Source: CBDTTM01 sp965363355
GTDB taxonomy: Bacteria > Bacillota > Negativicutes > Selenomonadales > Selenomonadaceae
NCBI GenBank assembly: GCA_965363355.1
Contig: CBDTTM010000018.1
Coordinates: 1-23,160 of the forward strand
Direction: 5' to 3'
DNA length: 23,160 nt
Positions 14,730 through 22,076 of this stretch are shown here, piece after piece. Under the pieces are notes generated by a model. That model did no database searches. It was not told the DNA's origin and saw nothing but the letters and a program-made list of their open reading frames with translations. Both the position numbers and the translations under genes were made by a program. How positions within the stretch are numbered: position 1 is the stretch's first letter; each line of letters begins with the position of its first letter.

Positions 14730-17144
14730 ATGAAAAAATCAATGCGGTATACACTGGCTTTAAGCATTGCTATTGCAGTAAGCAGTACGCAGGGATTTGC
14801 GATGCCAAAGGCTAGTCAAGATTATACAGAAACGAAGACGGCAGATGGATATCTATTAGTTGAAAACAAAAATGGAGCCGAACTTGGTTTAGCTCCAGAC
14901 TCCGGAGTCAAGCTGCTGATTGTAGACGGGAAAGCCTTTAAGGACATGGACAGGAATGGAAAGCTGGAGCCCTATGAAGATTGGCGCCTCACACCAGAAA
15001 AGCGGGCTGAAGATTTGGCAAAGAGGCTAAGTACTGAGGATATTGCAGGGCTAATGCTCTACAGCATGCATCAACGTGATTTAACACCACAGCTTACGGA
15101 TGCGCAAGAGAAAATGCTGCGAGACGATCATGTGCGAACAGTCCTCAATGCAGATAGTACCGCCACGACTGAGGTGACAGCAAAATGGAATAATGCTTTA
15201 CAGGCGTATGCAGAAAGTCTGCCATTTGCGATTCCAGCCAATACCAGCTCAGATCCACGCAGCGATGCCAGAGGCAATGGTGTGTATCTAAAAGATGTCA
15301 GTGGCGGGGGGTCACGCTGGCCAAGCAACTTGGGCTTAGCGGCTACCTTTGACCCGTCTATAGCAAAACAGTTTGGCCGAATTTCAGCTAAGGAATATCG
15401 GCTTTTGGGTATAGGTACGGGGCTTTCGCCACAGATCGATTTAGCAACAGATCCTCGCTGGACGCGTTATTATGGGACATTTGGCGAAGATCCTGCTTTG
15501 GCAAGAGATATGGCTCGTGCCACTATTGACGGCGCCCAGTCAACGGTAAATGATAAAGGCGTTGATCAAGGCTGGGAGCGTTACAGCATCAATGCGATGA
15601 TGAAACATTGGCCAGGTGATGGAGTTGGCGAAGGCGGCCGGGAAGCTCATTCGAAATACGGAAAATACGCAGTGTATCCAGGCGGAGCGTTTGAGACGCA
15701 GTTGATTCCTTTCGTTGATGGTGGATTAAAGCTTGATGGCAAAACGAAAATGCCAAGTGCAGTTATGGCATCTTATTCGATTGCCTGGAGCAAAGATGGT
15801 TCATTAGGTGAAAAAGTGGGCAGCGCCTACAGTGATTTTAAAATAGGTCTGCTTCGCAATAAATATCATTACGATGGGGTCATCTGCACCGACTGGTGTG
15901 TGACGAGAACTCCGTCAGATGCACCGGGGCCGGCAGGCTTGTCTACAGCTTGGGGGATGGAAACGGGGTATACAGAAGCGCAGCGTCATTATAAAGCACT
16001 TATGGCGGGAGTGGATCAGTTTGGCGGCAATAGCGATAAGCGGCCAGTACTGGATGCTTATGCAATCGGCGTAAAAGAACATGGGAAGAAGTTCATGGAT
16101 GCGCGTTTCCAGACATCTGCGGTACGTTTGCTTCGCAATATCTTCCAATTAGGCTTATTTGAAAATCCTTATCTTGATGTATCAAAGAGCGTGCGTGAAG
16201 TCGGAAACCCGGCAGATAAAGCAGCTGGATATCAAGCGCAGCTAAAGTCAGTGGTCATGCTCAAAAATAAGGGACAGGTTATCCATAAATCTGTTGATGA
16301 AATGCACAAGCCGGTCGTCTATATTCCTATGATTTATCGTCCGGTCATTGTCAACAAACGGTTTGGATCTTACCAGCCGGCACAATGGAGTCTACCAGTC
16401 GATCTCAAGGTGGCTTCCCAGTATTTTGAAGTGGTGACAGATAAAGTGGGAACACTGTCTGCGAGAGATAGGGACGGCAATCCGATGGCAGCTCCAGAAG
16501 ATATAGAGCGACTTGCACCGGCTGAGGTAGCCAAGGCGGCTATGGTTCTGGCAGTCATTGATAATCCAACAAATCAAGGAAATCAATTTGATGGGCTGGG
16601 ATATGATGATGTGCAGGGCTATATTCCGTTGTCCTTACAGTATGAGGATTATGTTGCAGATTCTGCAAATGTTCGGCGCCAGTCAATTGCTGGTGATGCG
16701 GGAGAAAACAGATCTTATTATGGGAAAAAAGCCCGGATCATTAATGCAACAGATCTTGACAGCGTACGTTATGGACGTGAATGCGCGCAGCAGGCAGGTA
16801 AATCCTTGCCGGTAGTTACAATGGTCCATGCGCTAAAGCCGATGATTTTCAGCGAGGTTGAACCTTTGTCAGATGCAATTCTTGTTGGTTATGGTGTCAG
16901 CGATGCTGCGTATTTTGATATTTTAAAGGGGAAAGCAGAGCCGCAGGGATTGTTGCCGATGCAGCAGCCAAAGAATATGGAAACAGTAGAAAAGCAGCTG
17001 GAAGACGTTCCACGGGATATGGATTCTTATGTGGATGGCGAGGGGCATCGTTATGATTTTGCCTATGGCCTTGACTGGAAAGGTGTTATTCGAGATGCTC
17101 GTACCGCCAAATACGATGTGCCAGTCATTCGAAGAAATAAATAA
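14730..17144 (+). CDS. Exported glycoside hydrolase family 3 enzyme (beta-glucosidase type)
   Basis: The product is 804 residues with a signal peptide (cleavage near GFA-MP). An EF-hand-like loop 'DMDRNGKLEPYEDW' beginning at Asp72 is typical of many anaerobe GH3 proteins. The TIM-barrel domain shows 'ATDPRWTRYYGTFGEDP', then 'MKHWPGDGVGEGGREAH' (usual form KHFPGDG), and the catalytic nucleophile Asp388 in 'VICTDW' (usual SDW). The C-terminal alpha/beta sandwich ('VVMLKN', 'VLAVIDNPTNQGN', 'PLSDAILVGYGVSDAA') is present; its acid/base glutamate cannot be fixed by eye. It probably acts in the periplasm on beta-glucans or beta-glucosides entering through the porin. AGGAG overlaps the previous stop codon, indicating tight cotranscription. 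TDW and KHW variants suggest a divergent subgroup. Confidence 0.92.
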   Translation: MKKSMRYTLALSIAIAVSSTQGFAMPKASQDYTETKTADGYLLVENKNGAELGLAPDSGVKLLIVDGKAFKDMDRNGKLEPYEDWRLTPEKRAEDLAKRLSTEDIAGLMLYSMHQRDLTPQLTDAQEKMLRDDHVRTVLNADSTATTEVTAKWNNALQAYAESLPFAIPANTSSDPRSDARGNGVYLKDVSGGGSRWPSNLGLAATFDPSIAKQFGRISAKEYRLLGIGTGLSPQIDLATDPRWTRYYGTFGEDPALARDMARATIDGAQSTVNDKGVDQGWERYSINAMMKHWPGDGVGEGGREAHSKYGKYAVYPGGAFETQLIPFVDGGLKLDGKTKMPSAVMASYSIAWSKDGSLGEKVGSAYSDFKIGLLRNKYHYDGVICTDWCVTRTPSDAPGPAGLSTAWGMETGYTEAQRHYKALMAGVDQFGGNSDKRPVLDAYAIGVKEHGKKFMDARFQTSAVRLLRNIFQLGLFENPYLDVSKSVREVGNPADKAAGYQAQLKSVVMLKNKGQVIHKSVDEMHKPVVYIPMIYRPVIVNKRFGSYQPAQWSLPVDLKVASQYFEVVTDKVGTLSARDRDGNPMAAPEDIERLAPAEVAKAAMVLAVIDNPTNQGNQFDGLGYDDVQGYIPLSLQYEDYVADSANVRRQSIAGDAGENRSYYGKKARIINATDLDSVRYGRECAQQAGKSLPVVTMVHALKPMIFSEVEPLSDAILVGYGVSDAAYFDILKGKAEPQGLLPMQQPKNMETVEKQLEDVPRDMDSYVDGEGHRYDFAYGLDWKGVIRDARTAKYDVPVIRRNK

Positions 17145-17159
17145 AGGAGCCGATCGAAA

Positions 17160-18527
17160 ATGAAGAGCAGAAACATCAAAAAAATGATTCAACTGGGAAT
17201 TTGTGGTATTATGACAGTGGCTCTACTTACCGCCACGAGTCCGAGTGGCGTAGAAGCTGCGGTGAAAGAGCAGGCTTCCTATCGTACAGTCACAGAAGTC
17301 TATGATTGGGGTGCGGCCATTTCTAAAGTCATCGTTGATCTTGGCGATAATGTAACGGCGAATGCCGTAGATAATGAAACCTTCAAAGTCTACGCCAAAC
17401 GTGTTCTAGCTGAGGGCGCAACGACGCCTAAACAGGCTATGCAAGTAAAAAACAAGATTTCTTTAGGCTCGGAAGCGCAGAAGGATAGTGATCTGGAAGG
17501 TTATCGTGAAGTGACGAAGGCCTATGTCTCCGATGCTGAGGGAAAAGCTGCCAACAAGGGCCATTATGTGACAATCGAGCTAAAAGTAGGTCCGGATATT
17601 GCGATTGGATCCGCACTTAATTTTGATGTAAACAGCTTTTTTAACAATTGGGTAAAGCCGGAATATACAATCACGCAGACGAAAGCTGCCGGTCCAGTAA
17701 AAGGTTTGGTCGTTGACAACAACAAAGGCAATGTTCGGCCGGTCGTAGATAAATTCAATTATGCGCATAAAATCTTTGGCCGCTTGTCCTATGGCTACGC
17801 AAGTTATGAGCCAAAAGATACCGAAAAGCATCCACTCATCATTTGGCTTCATGGAATGGGTGAAGGTGGGACGGACAGTCCTTCGATTCCTATTTCAGCA
17901 AATAAGGCTGATATGTTTGCCGATGATTCTCTGCAATCGCATTTTGGCGGAGCTTATGTGCTCGTGCCGCAGGCAAGAACGTATTGGATGCATGGCTTTA
18001 AAGATTTTGGCGATGGGACATCTATTTATGAGGACAGTCTGAAAAAACTCATTGATGCCTATGCAGATGAACATCCAAATGTCGATAAGAGTCGCATCTA
18101 TATTGGAGGAGACTCAAATGGCGGCTATATGACAATGCTCATGATTCGCGATTATCCGGAATATTTCGCGGCGGCATTCCCGACTTGCGAAGGTTTAGCC
18201 GATAATTTGATCAGTGATGCGGATATTGAGTCTTTTAAGAAGACACCAATCTGGTTTACGGCAGCGAAGACGGATACAACACTTCCGCCTAAAGATTATG
18301 TGGTGCCTACCTTCAATCGTTTACAAGCCGCTGGCGCGGAAAATGTTCATTTTAGCTTTTTTGATAATGTCGTTGATCAGACAGGCTTGTATAAAAAGGC
18401 TGACGGATCTGCATACGAATATCCTGGACACTGGTCCTGGATCTATGTCTACAATGACAAATGTGTCGATAATATTGATGGAAAGACTGTAAAGCTTATG
18501 GACTGGCTTGCAGCACAAAAAAGATAA
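17160..18527 (+). CDS. Exported esterase with Ig-like N-terminal domain (alpha/beta hydrolase)
   Basis: The product is 455 residues with a signal peptide ending near VEA-AV. Residues 35-190 look like the beta-rich Ig-like domain found ahead of EstA-type esterases. The alpha/beta hydrolase domain (about 205-455) has the oxyanion strand 'PLIIWLHGMGEGG', nucleophile elbow 'GGDSNGGYM' with Ser319, Asp372 in 'TAAKTDTTLPP', and His424 in 'YPGHWSW'. That is a complete triad in CE1/prolyl-oligopeptidase-like order. Likely work is removing acyl groups (acetyl, feruloyl or similar) from glycans or acylated plant glucosides in the periplasm, so that the GH3 and then the PTS can use them. The substrate is not determinable from sequence. 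It starts 15 bp after GH3 with AAAGGAG upstream. Confidence 0.88.
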   Translation: MKSRNIKKMIQLGICGIMTVALLTATSPSGVEAAVKEQASYRTVTEVYDWGAAISKVIVDLGDNVTANAVDNETFKVYAKRVLAEGATTPKQAMQVKNKISLGSEAQKDSDLEGYREVTKAYVSDAEGKAANKGHYVTIELKVGPDIAIGSALNFDVNSFFNNWVKPEYTITQTKAAGPVKGLVVDNNKGNVRPVVDKFNYAHKIFGRLSYGYASYEPKDTEKHPLIIWLHGMGEGGTDSPSIPISANKADMFADDSLQSHFGGAYVLVPQARTYWMHGFKDFGDGTSIYEDSLKKLIDAYADEHPNVDKSRIYIGGDSNGGYMTMLMIRDYPEYFAAAFPTCEGLADNLISDADIESFKKTPIWFTAAKTDTTLPPKDYVVPTFNRLQAAGAENVHFSFFDNVVDQTGLYKKADGSAYEYPGHWSWIYVYNDKCVDNIDGKTVKLMDWLAAQKR

Positions 18528-18554
18528 TAACTACTACAAAGGGGTTTGGATATA

Positions 18555-19967
18555 ATGAAATTTCCAAAAGAATTTTTATGGGGCGGTGCTGTAGCAGCTA
18601 ACCAATGCGAAGGTGCTTATAATGAAGATGGCAAGGGGCTTAGCATTCAAGATGTCATGCCGCATGGCATAAAGACGCCGCATACAGATTTGCCGACGGA
18701 AGATAATATGAAATTGATCGGCATTGATTTTTATCATCGTTATCCGGAAGATATCAAGCTTTTGGCTGAGATGGGTTTTAAAACATTCCGTACATCCATT
18801 GCCTGGAGTCGGATTTTCCCACAGGGGGACGATGATCAGCCAAATGAAAAAGGGTTAGAGTTTTATGATCGCCTGTTCGATGAATGTCATAAATATGGAA
18901 TTGAACCACTAGTTACATTATCGCATTATGAAACGCCGCTCAATTTGGCCCAAAAGTATGATGGTTGGGTAAATCGTGATCTCATTGGCTTTTATGAACG
19001 TTATGTGCGGACGGTGTTTGCCAGATATAAAGATAAGGTAAAATACTGGTTGACCTTTAATGAAATCAACTCGGTATTGCATGAACCTTTTATGAGTGGC
19101 GGGATTTATACGCCAAAAGAAAAATTATCCAAACAAGATCTATATCAGGCAATCCATCATGAATTGGTGGCTTCGGCTCTAGCGACAAAAATAGGTCATG
19201 AAATGATGCCAGCAGCAAAGATTGGCTGCATGGTACTGAGCATGCCGACCTATCCGTTATCGCCAGATCCTGATGATGTAATCGCTGCGATGAAGGCAGA
19301 CCATATGAACTATTTCTTCGGCGATGTCCATGTTCGTGGTGAATATCCAGGTTATATGAAGCGTTATTTCAGAGAAAATCACATCGAATTGAAGCAGGCG
19401 GCAGAAGATGCAGAAATTCTCAAAAATACCGTGGACTTTGTTTCCTTTAGCTATTATATGAGCGTCTGTGAAACCGCAGATGAAGAAAAAAAAGTAAAAG
19501 GCCAAGGCAATATCATGGGCGGAGTTTCAAATCCATATCTTCTTGCATCTGAATGGGGCTGGCAGATCGATCCACAAGGAATCCGTTATGTACTCAATGC
19601 TTTTTGGGATCGGTGGCAAAAACCTCTGTTCATCGTAGAAAACGGCCTGGGTGCAGTAGATGAGCTTGTCGATGATGGCAAAGGCGGCAAGACCGTTCAC
19701 GACAGCTATCGTATCGATTATTTGAAAAAGCATCTTTTACAAGTCGGTGAAGCAATCGAAGATGGCGTTCCGGTCATGGGTTATACGACATGGGGCTGCA
19801 TTGATGTAGTCAGTGCCTCGACGGCAGAACTCAAAAAGCGATACGGCTTCATTTACGTGGATCGCAATGATGATGGCAGTGGAACTTTGAAAAGATATAT
19901 AAAAGATTCATTTTTCTGGTATAAAAATGTCATTGCCACTGACGGCGAAGCTTTATATGAAAAATAA
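18555..19967 (+). CDS. bglA: GH1 6-phospho-beta-glucosidase
   Basis: The product is a 470-residue cytosolic enzyme with no signal peptide. 'FLWGGAVAANQCEGAY' is the GH1 N-terminal signature. The acid/base is Glu170 in 'TFNEIN' and the nucleophile Glu362 in 'FIVENGLG'. The loop near 420-433 (SASTAELKKRYGFIYVD), with Ser422, Lys428 and Tyr430, is the phosphate-binding signature of 6-phospho-glycosidases. It hydrolyses the phosphorylated disaccharides or aryl-beta-glucosides delivered by the EIIBCA permease to glucose-6-phosphate plus aglycone. ATG 18555 follows AAAGGGG (18538-18544). An upstream in-frame TTG at 18546 lies too close to that site. It is the last gene of the locus, before the 19998-20042 hairpin. 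The symbol is given by type only. Confidence 0.95.
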   Translation: MKFPKEFLWGGAVAANQCEGAYNEDGKGLSIQDVMPHGIKTPHTDLPTEDNMKLIGIDFYHRYPEDIKLLAEMGFKTFRTSIAWSRIFPQGDDDQPNEKGLEFYDRLFDECHKYGIEPLVTLSHYETPLNLAQKYDGWVNRDLIGFYERYVRTVFARYKDKVKYWLTFNEINSVLHEPFMSGGIYTPKEKLSKQDLYQAIHHELVASALATKIGHEMMPAAKIGCMVLSMPTYPLSPDPDDVIAAMKADHMNYFFGDVHVRGEYPGYMKRYFRENHIELKQAAEDAEILKNTVDFVSFSYYMSVCETADEEKKVKGQGNIMGGVSNPYLLASEWGWQIDPQGIRYVLNAFWDRWQKPLFIVENGLGAVDELVDDGKGGKTVHDSYRIDYLKKHLLQVGEAIEDGVPVMGYTTWGCIDVVSASTAELKKRYGFIYVDRNDDGSGTLKRYIKDSFFWYKNVIATDGEALYEK

Positions 19968-19997
19968 TAAATAAGGTTTACGTGTAGCAGCTTGTTT

Positions 19998-20042
19998 GCG
20001 GTTTCTTTAATAAATTTATCTGATTTTTATTAAAGAAATCGC
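19998..20042. repeat. 17-bp inverted repeat after the GH1 gene
   Basis: Arms 19998-20014 and 20026-20042 pair over 17 positions with a single G-T, around an 11-base loop. It is placed as the end of the beta-glucoside operon transcript. Neither strand has a U-tract right after the stem, so it is either an atypical terminator or a 3'-end-stabilising hairpin. Confidence 0.6.
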
Positions 20043-20053
20043 AGAAATAATAC

Positions 20054-20082
20054 TTCGCATTTTCTCAAAAATATCATACAAT
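20054..20082 (+). promoter_or_regulatory. Possible promoter of the BFD-like gene
   Basis: TTCGCA (20054-20059) and TACAAT (20077-20082) are 17 bp apart, 50 bp before the start codon. The -35 match is only partial. Confidence 0.35.
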
Positions 20083-20132
20083 AAAAGTATCTCCTTGTGA
20101 GGGTAGATTCAATAAACCAAGGGAGGTCTTTT

Positions 20133-20357
20133 ATGGAAGATGAGGAATTAAAACAGGCTGTTTTGGATAAAATGACAAAAGTTTGCCTTTGTAAGGTAAT
20201 CAACCGTGCGGCGATGAAGAAGGCGATTGCATCTGGTGCCGATACGGTCGAAAAAGTTCGGAAAGCAACAGGTGCGGGCTCGGGGCCTTGCCATGGTAGA
20301 CGCTGTACGCCAAAAATCGAGGAATTGCTGCTGGCAGCCAAACAACAGAAAGAATAA
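20133..20357 (+). CDS. BFD-like [2Fe-2S]-binding protein
   Basis: The product is a 74-residue stand-alone domain. It has Cys-x-Cys (VCLCKV), then 32 residues, then Cys-x4-Cys in 'GSGPCHGRRC'. Classical bacterioferritin-associated ferredoxin has C-x2-C in the second half. The C-x4-C form with 'G.GPC.GR.C' is the one fused to or paired with FAD-dependent amine, opine and HcnB-type oxidases. Here no flavoprotein partner is adjacent, so its electron partner is unknown. GGGAGG (20121-20126) lies 6 bases before ATG 20133, which rules out the upstream GTG. It is monocistronic, followed by a strong terminator. Confidence 0.85.
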   Translation: MEDEELKQAVLDKMTKVCLCKVINRAAMKKAIASGADTVEKVRKATGAGSGPCHGRRCTPKIEELLLAAKQQKE

Positions 20358-20411
20358 TGTTGTTGTTTGGTGATACGGATTTGCAAGGAGATAAGATTGC
20401 TGCTATAGTGA

Positions 20412-20465
20412 AATAGAACCTAAGAGAGACGCCAGTGAGGCGCCTCTTTTAGGTTCTATTTTTAT
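20412..20465. terminator. Strong bidirectional terminator
   Basis: Arms 20412-20433 and 20439-20460 pair over 22 positions with one G-T and one mismatch around a 5-base loop (AGTGA), followed by TTTTT on the plus strand. It lies between the convergent BFD-like gene and yciI-like gene and can serve both. Confidence 0.9.
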
Positions 20466-20470
20466 GAGTA

Positions 20471-20758
20471 CTAAGCGAGGATTGGTTCGAATGTTGAGCT
20501 GCATTTTGTCGGCGAGAATTCGATGATTTCATAATCGGCGATACCTTCTCGTTTAAACGGATCTTCTTGTATCAGTTTTTCAACCAAGGTGATATCCTTT
20601 GCTAAGCAAAGGATGATACCGCCATTGCGTGGATTTTTCCGGCCTGAGCAGATGAAATGACCTGAATCGTAATATTTGTTCAGGTACAAAATATGTTCGC
20701 CTAGAAATTTTTCTACTTCGTCCAAACTTTTTTTGTAGGTCAGATTTAAAATAAACAT
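20471..20758 (-). CDS. YciI-like protein
   Basis: The product is a 95-residue protein starting MFILNLTYKKSLDEVE. 'EHILYLNKYYDSGHFICSGRKNPRNGGI' matches the family pattern of a His in the first helix, then 'G.F..SG...P..GG', and an end resembling 'EDPF...G...YEI.EF'. YciI-like proteins are small dimeric alpha-beta barrels of mostly unknown function, sometimes fused to dehalogenase or sigma-factor modules. AAAGG lies about 9 bases before the ATG; an in-frame upstream start at 20800 falls within the operator and is rejected. The gene is divergent from a TetR gene and shares its operator, so it is probably that repressor's target. Confidence 0.85.
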   Translation of the reverse strand: MFILNLTYKKSLDEVEKFLGEHILYLNKYYDSGHFICSGRKNPRNGGIILCLAKDITLVEKLIQEDPFKREGIADYEIIEFSPTKCSSTFEPILA

Positions 20759-20784
20759 ATTGCACAACCTTTCAAAATCAATTA

Positions 20785-20827
20785 ATATAATAATGACCAT
20801 AGTCAGTGACCGTGGTCATTATTATAT
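20785..20827. promoter_or_regulatory. Symmetrical TetR-type operator, two tandem palindromes, overlapping divergent -10 boxes
   Basis: The 15-bp arms 20785-20799 and 20813-20827 are exact inverted repeats. Inside are two adjoining palindromes, TGACCATAGTCA (20794-20805) and TGACCGTGGTCA (20807-20818), with centres 13 bp apart. A TATAAT faces each way (20786-20791 plus; 20826-20821 minus). The minus strand also has TTGACG (20848-20843) 16 bp upstream of its -10. This is a good candidate for two TetR dimers repressing both yciI-like and tetR genes. Confidence 0.82.
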
Positions 20828-20858
20828 CGCATTTGAAAAAATCGTCAAGGAGATTGTT

Positions 20859-21452
20859 ATGATAAAAAAAGAACAGGCAGAGCAAACTCAGGCTAAAATA
20901 TTTGAAACAGCGGTGGATTTATTTAAGGAATTTGGCTATGAAAATGTCACGGTCAGTCAGATTTGTCGTGAAGCGGGCGTAGCTAAGGGGACTTTTTATG
21001 TACATTATCAGGCGAAAGAGGATATTGTCAAAGATAGTTATTATGCCGACATGGGGGATTTTGTTATAGATGCATATGATACTTGGCAAGAAGCAAATCC
21101 TTCAGCGACGATTAAGGAAAAAGTAGGTGCTTTTTTGCTGACAGAGTTGAAGTTTTCGGCCAAGGCAGGACTTGAGTTGACTTGCCGTGCCTTTGTTGTC
21201 AATCTTGGTGAATGCATCCATGAGAAAAGCCGCCATTTTGAACGAAGAGTGTTTTCTAAAGTATTGAAAGATTTATTGCTAGAAGGCATTGCTGCAAATA
21301 TATTTTGTCCGGGGCGAACTGCCGAAGAGATATTTTTTTATTTAGAGAGCTTTGTTCGTGGGTTGATGGCTACGTGGTGTTTCGCCAATGGCGGATTTGA
21401 TATCGTAGCGCAAGGGAAAAGAGAGATTGATTGGATTATGGCAGGTTTATGA
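20859..21452 (+). CDS. TetR/AcrR-family transcriptional regulator
   Basis: The product is 197 residues. The N-terminal helix-turn-helix is 'TVSQICREAGVAKGTFYVHYQAKEDIV' in pattern (about residues 26-53), after the 'KIFETAVDLFKEFGYENVTV' lead helix. The rest is a helical ligand/dimer domain with no recognisable specificity. AAGGAG (20847-20852) lies 6 bases before ATG 20859; longer starts would run through the operator. By position it regulates itself and the divergent yciI-like gene. The inducer is unknown. Confidence 0.92.
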   Translation: MIKKEQAEQTQAKIFETAVDLFKEFGYENVTVSQICREAGVAKGTFYVHYQAKEDIVKDSYYADMGDFVIDAYDTWQEANPSATIKEKVGAFLLTELKFSAKAGLELTCRAFVVNLGECIHEKSRHFERRVFSKVLKDLLLEGIAANIFCPGRTAEEIFFYLESFVRGLMATWCFANGGFDIVAQGKREIDWIMAGL

Positions 21453-21464
21453 CCAAGACTTCTT

Positions 21465-22049
21465 TTATAGCATGGCATTGAGGTTTGTACGCAGATCGGG
21501 TATTTTTGCATAGAAGTTTTTTCCGGGGCAAAGAGTTGTGTTAAGGTCCCGGTGTCCAAGAATCGTTTGGCTCGAGGGGGTTATTTGATAAGATTGACAT
21601 AAAAAGGCCGTAAGCGAAAGTACGGAGGCCATCTGTGCGCTTGTTGGTTCAGCGGTCTCAAAATCTCCGACAATATTGATGCCGATTGAGGTCTTATTAT
21701 ATCCATAGCAGTGTGCACCGATGCTGTTTTTAGGACGGCCGCGTTCAATTGTGCCATCTTTGCGGATGACGTAATGATAGCCAATGCCGGCCCAGCCGTT
21801 GGCGAGATGCCATTTATGGATTTCACCCGCCGAAAAATCACGGTTGGTATCACCGATGTGATGGAGGATAATCATATTGGTAGAGGTTCTGATACTAAGT
21901 GGCATGGCAAATTGCAAATAGGTCTCCTGGATTGGCGGCGACGCGATATTGCTGGCTGCATAGCTGGTTTTGCATTTGAGCAGCTCAAGTGGAACAAGTG
22001 TAGAACAAATAAAGGAAAGTGAATAAGCTAAAAATTTTCTGCGATTCAT
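21465..22049 (-). CDS. Tat-exported N-acetylmuramoyl-L-alanine amidase (Amidase_2/PGRP type)
   Basis: The product is 194 residues. The N-terminus MNRRKFLAYSLSF carries a twin-arginine motif (RRKFL) before a hydrophobic stretch, so Tat export is likely. The domain has T7-lysozyme-like landmarks: His63 in 'ILHHIGD', Tyr91 in 'GYHYVIRKDG', 'SIGINIVGDF', and His166/Cys174 spaced by 8 as the remaining zinc ligands ('GHRDLNTTLCPG'). It cleaves the amide between muramic acid and the stem peptide. It starts 27 bp after the deacetylase stop, with GGGAG upstream, so the two are probably cotranscribed. It is convergent with tetR, with a 12-bp gap and no obvious terminator. Phage origin is possible for the family, but nothing phage-like surrounds it. 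Confidence 0.9.
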   Translation of the reverse strand: MNRRKFLAYSLSFICSTLVPLELLKCKTSYAASNIASPPIQETYLQFAMPLSIRTSTNMIILHHIGDTNRDFSAGEIHKWHLANGWAGIGYHYVIRKDGTIERGRPKNSIGAHCYGYNKTSIGINIVGDFETAEPTSAQMASVLSLTAFLCQSYQITPSSQTILGHRDLNTTLCPGKNFYAKIPDLRTNLNAML

Positions 22050-22076
22050 TGCAAGGCTCCCTTTTGGAAATATAGA

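Noticed and set aside
21465..22049. Prophage endolysin
   Set aside because: The domain type occurs in phages, but there is a Tat signal and a deacetylase partner, and no other phage gene is present.
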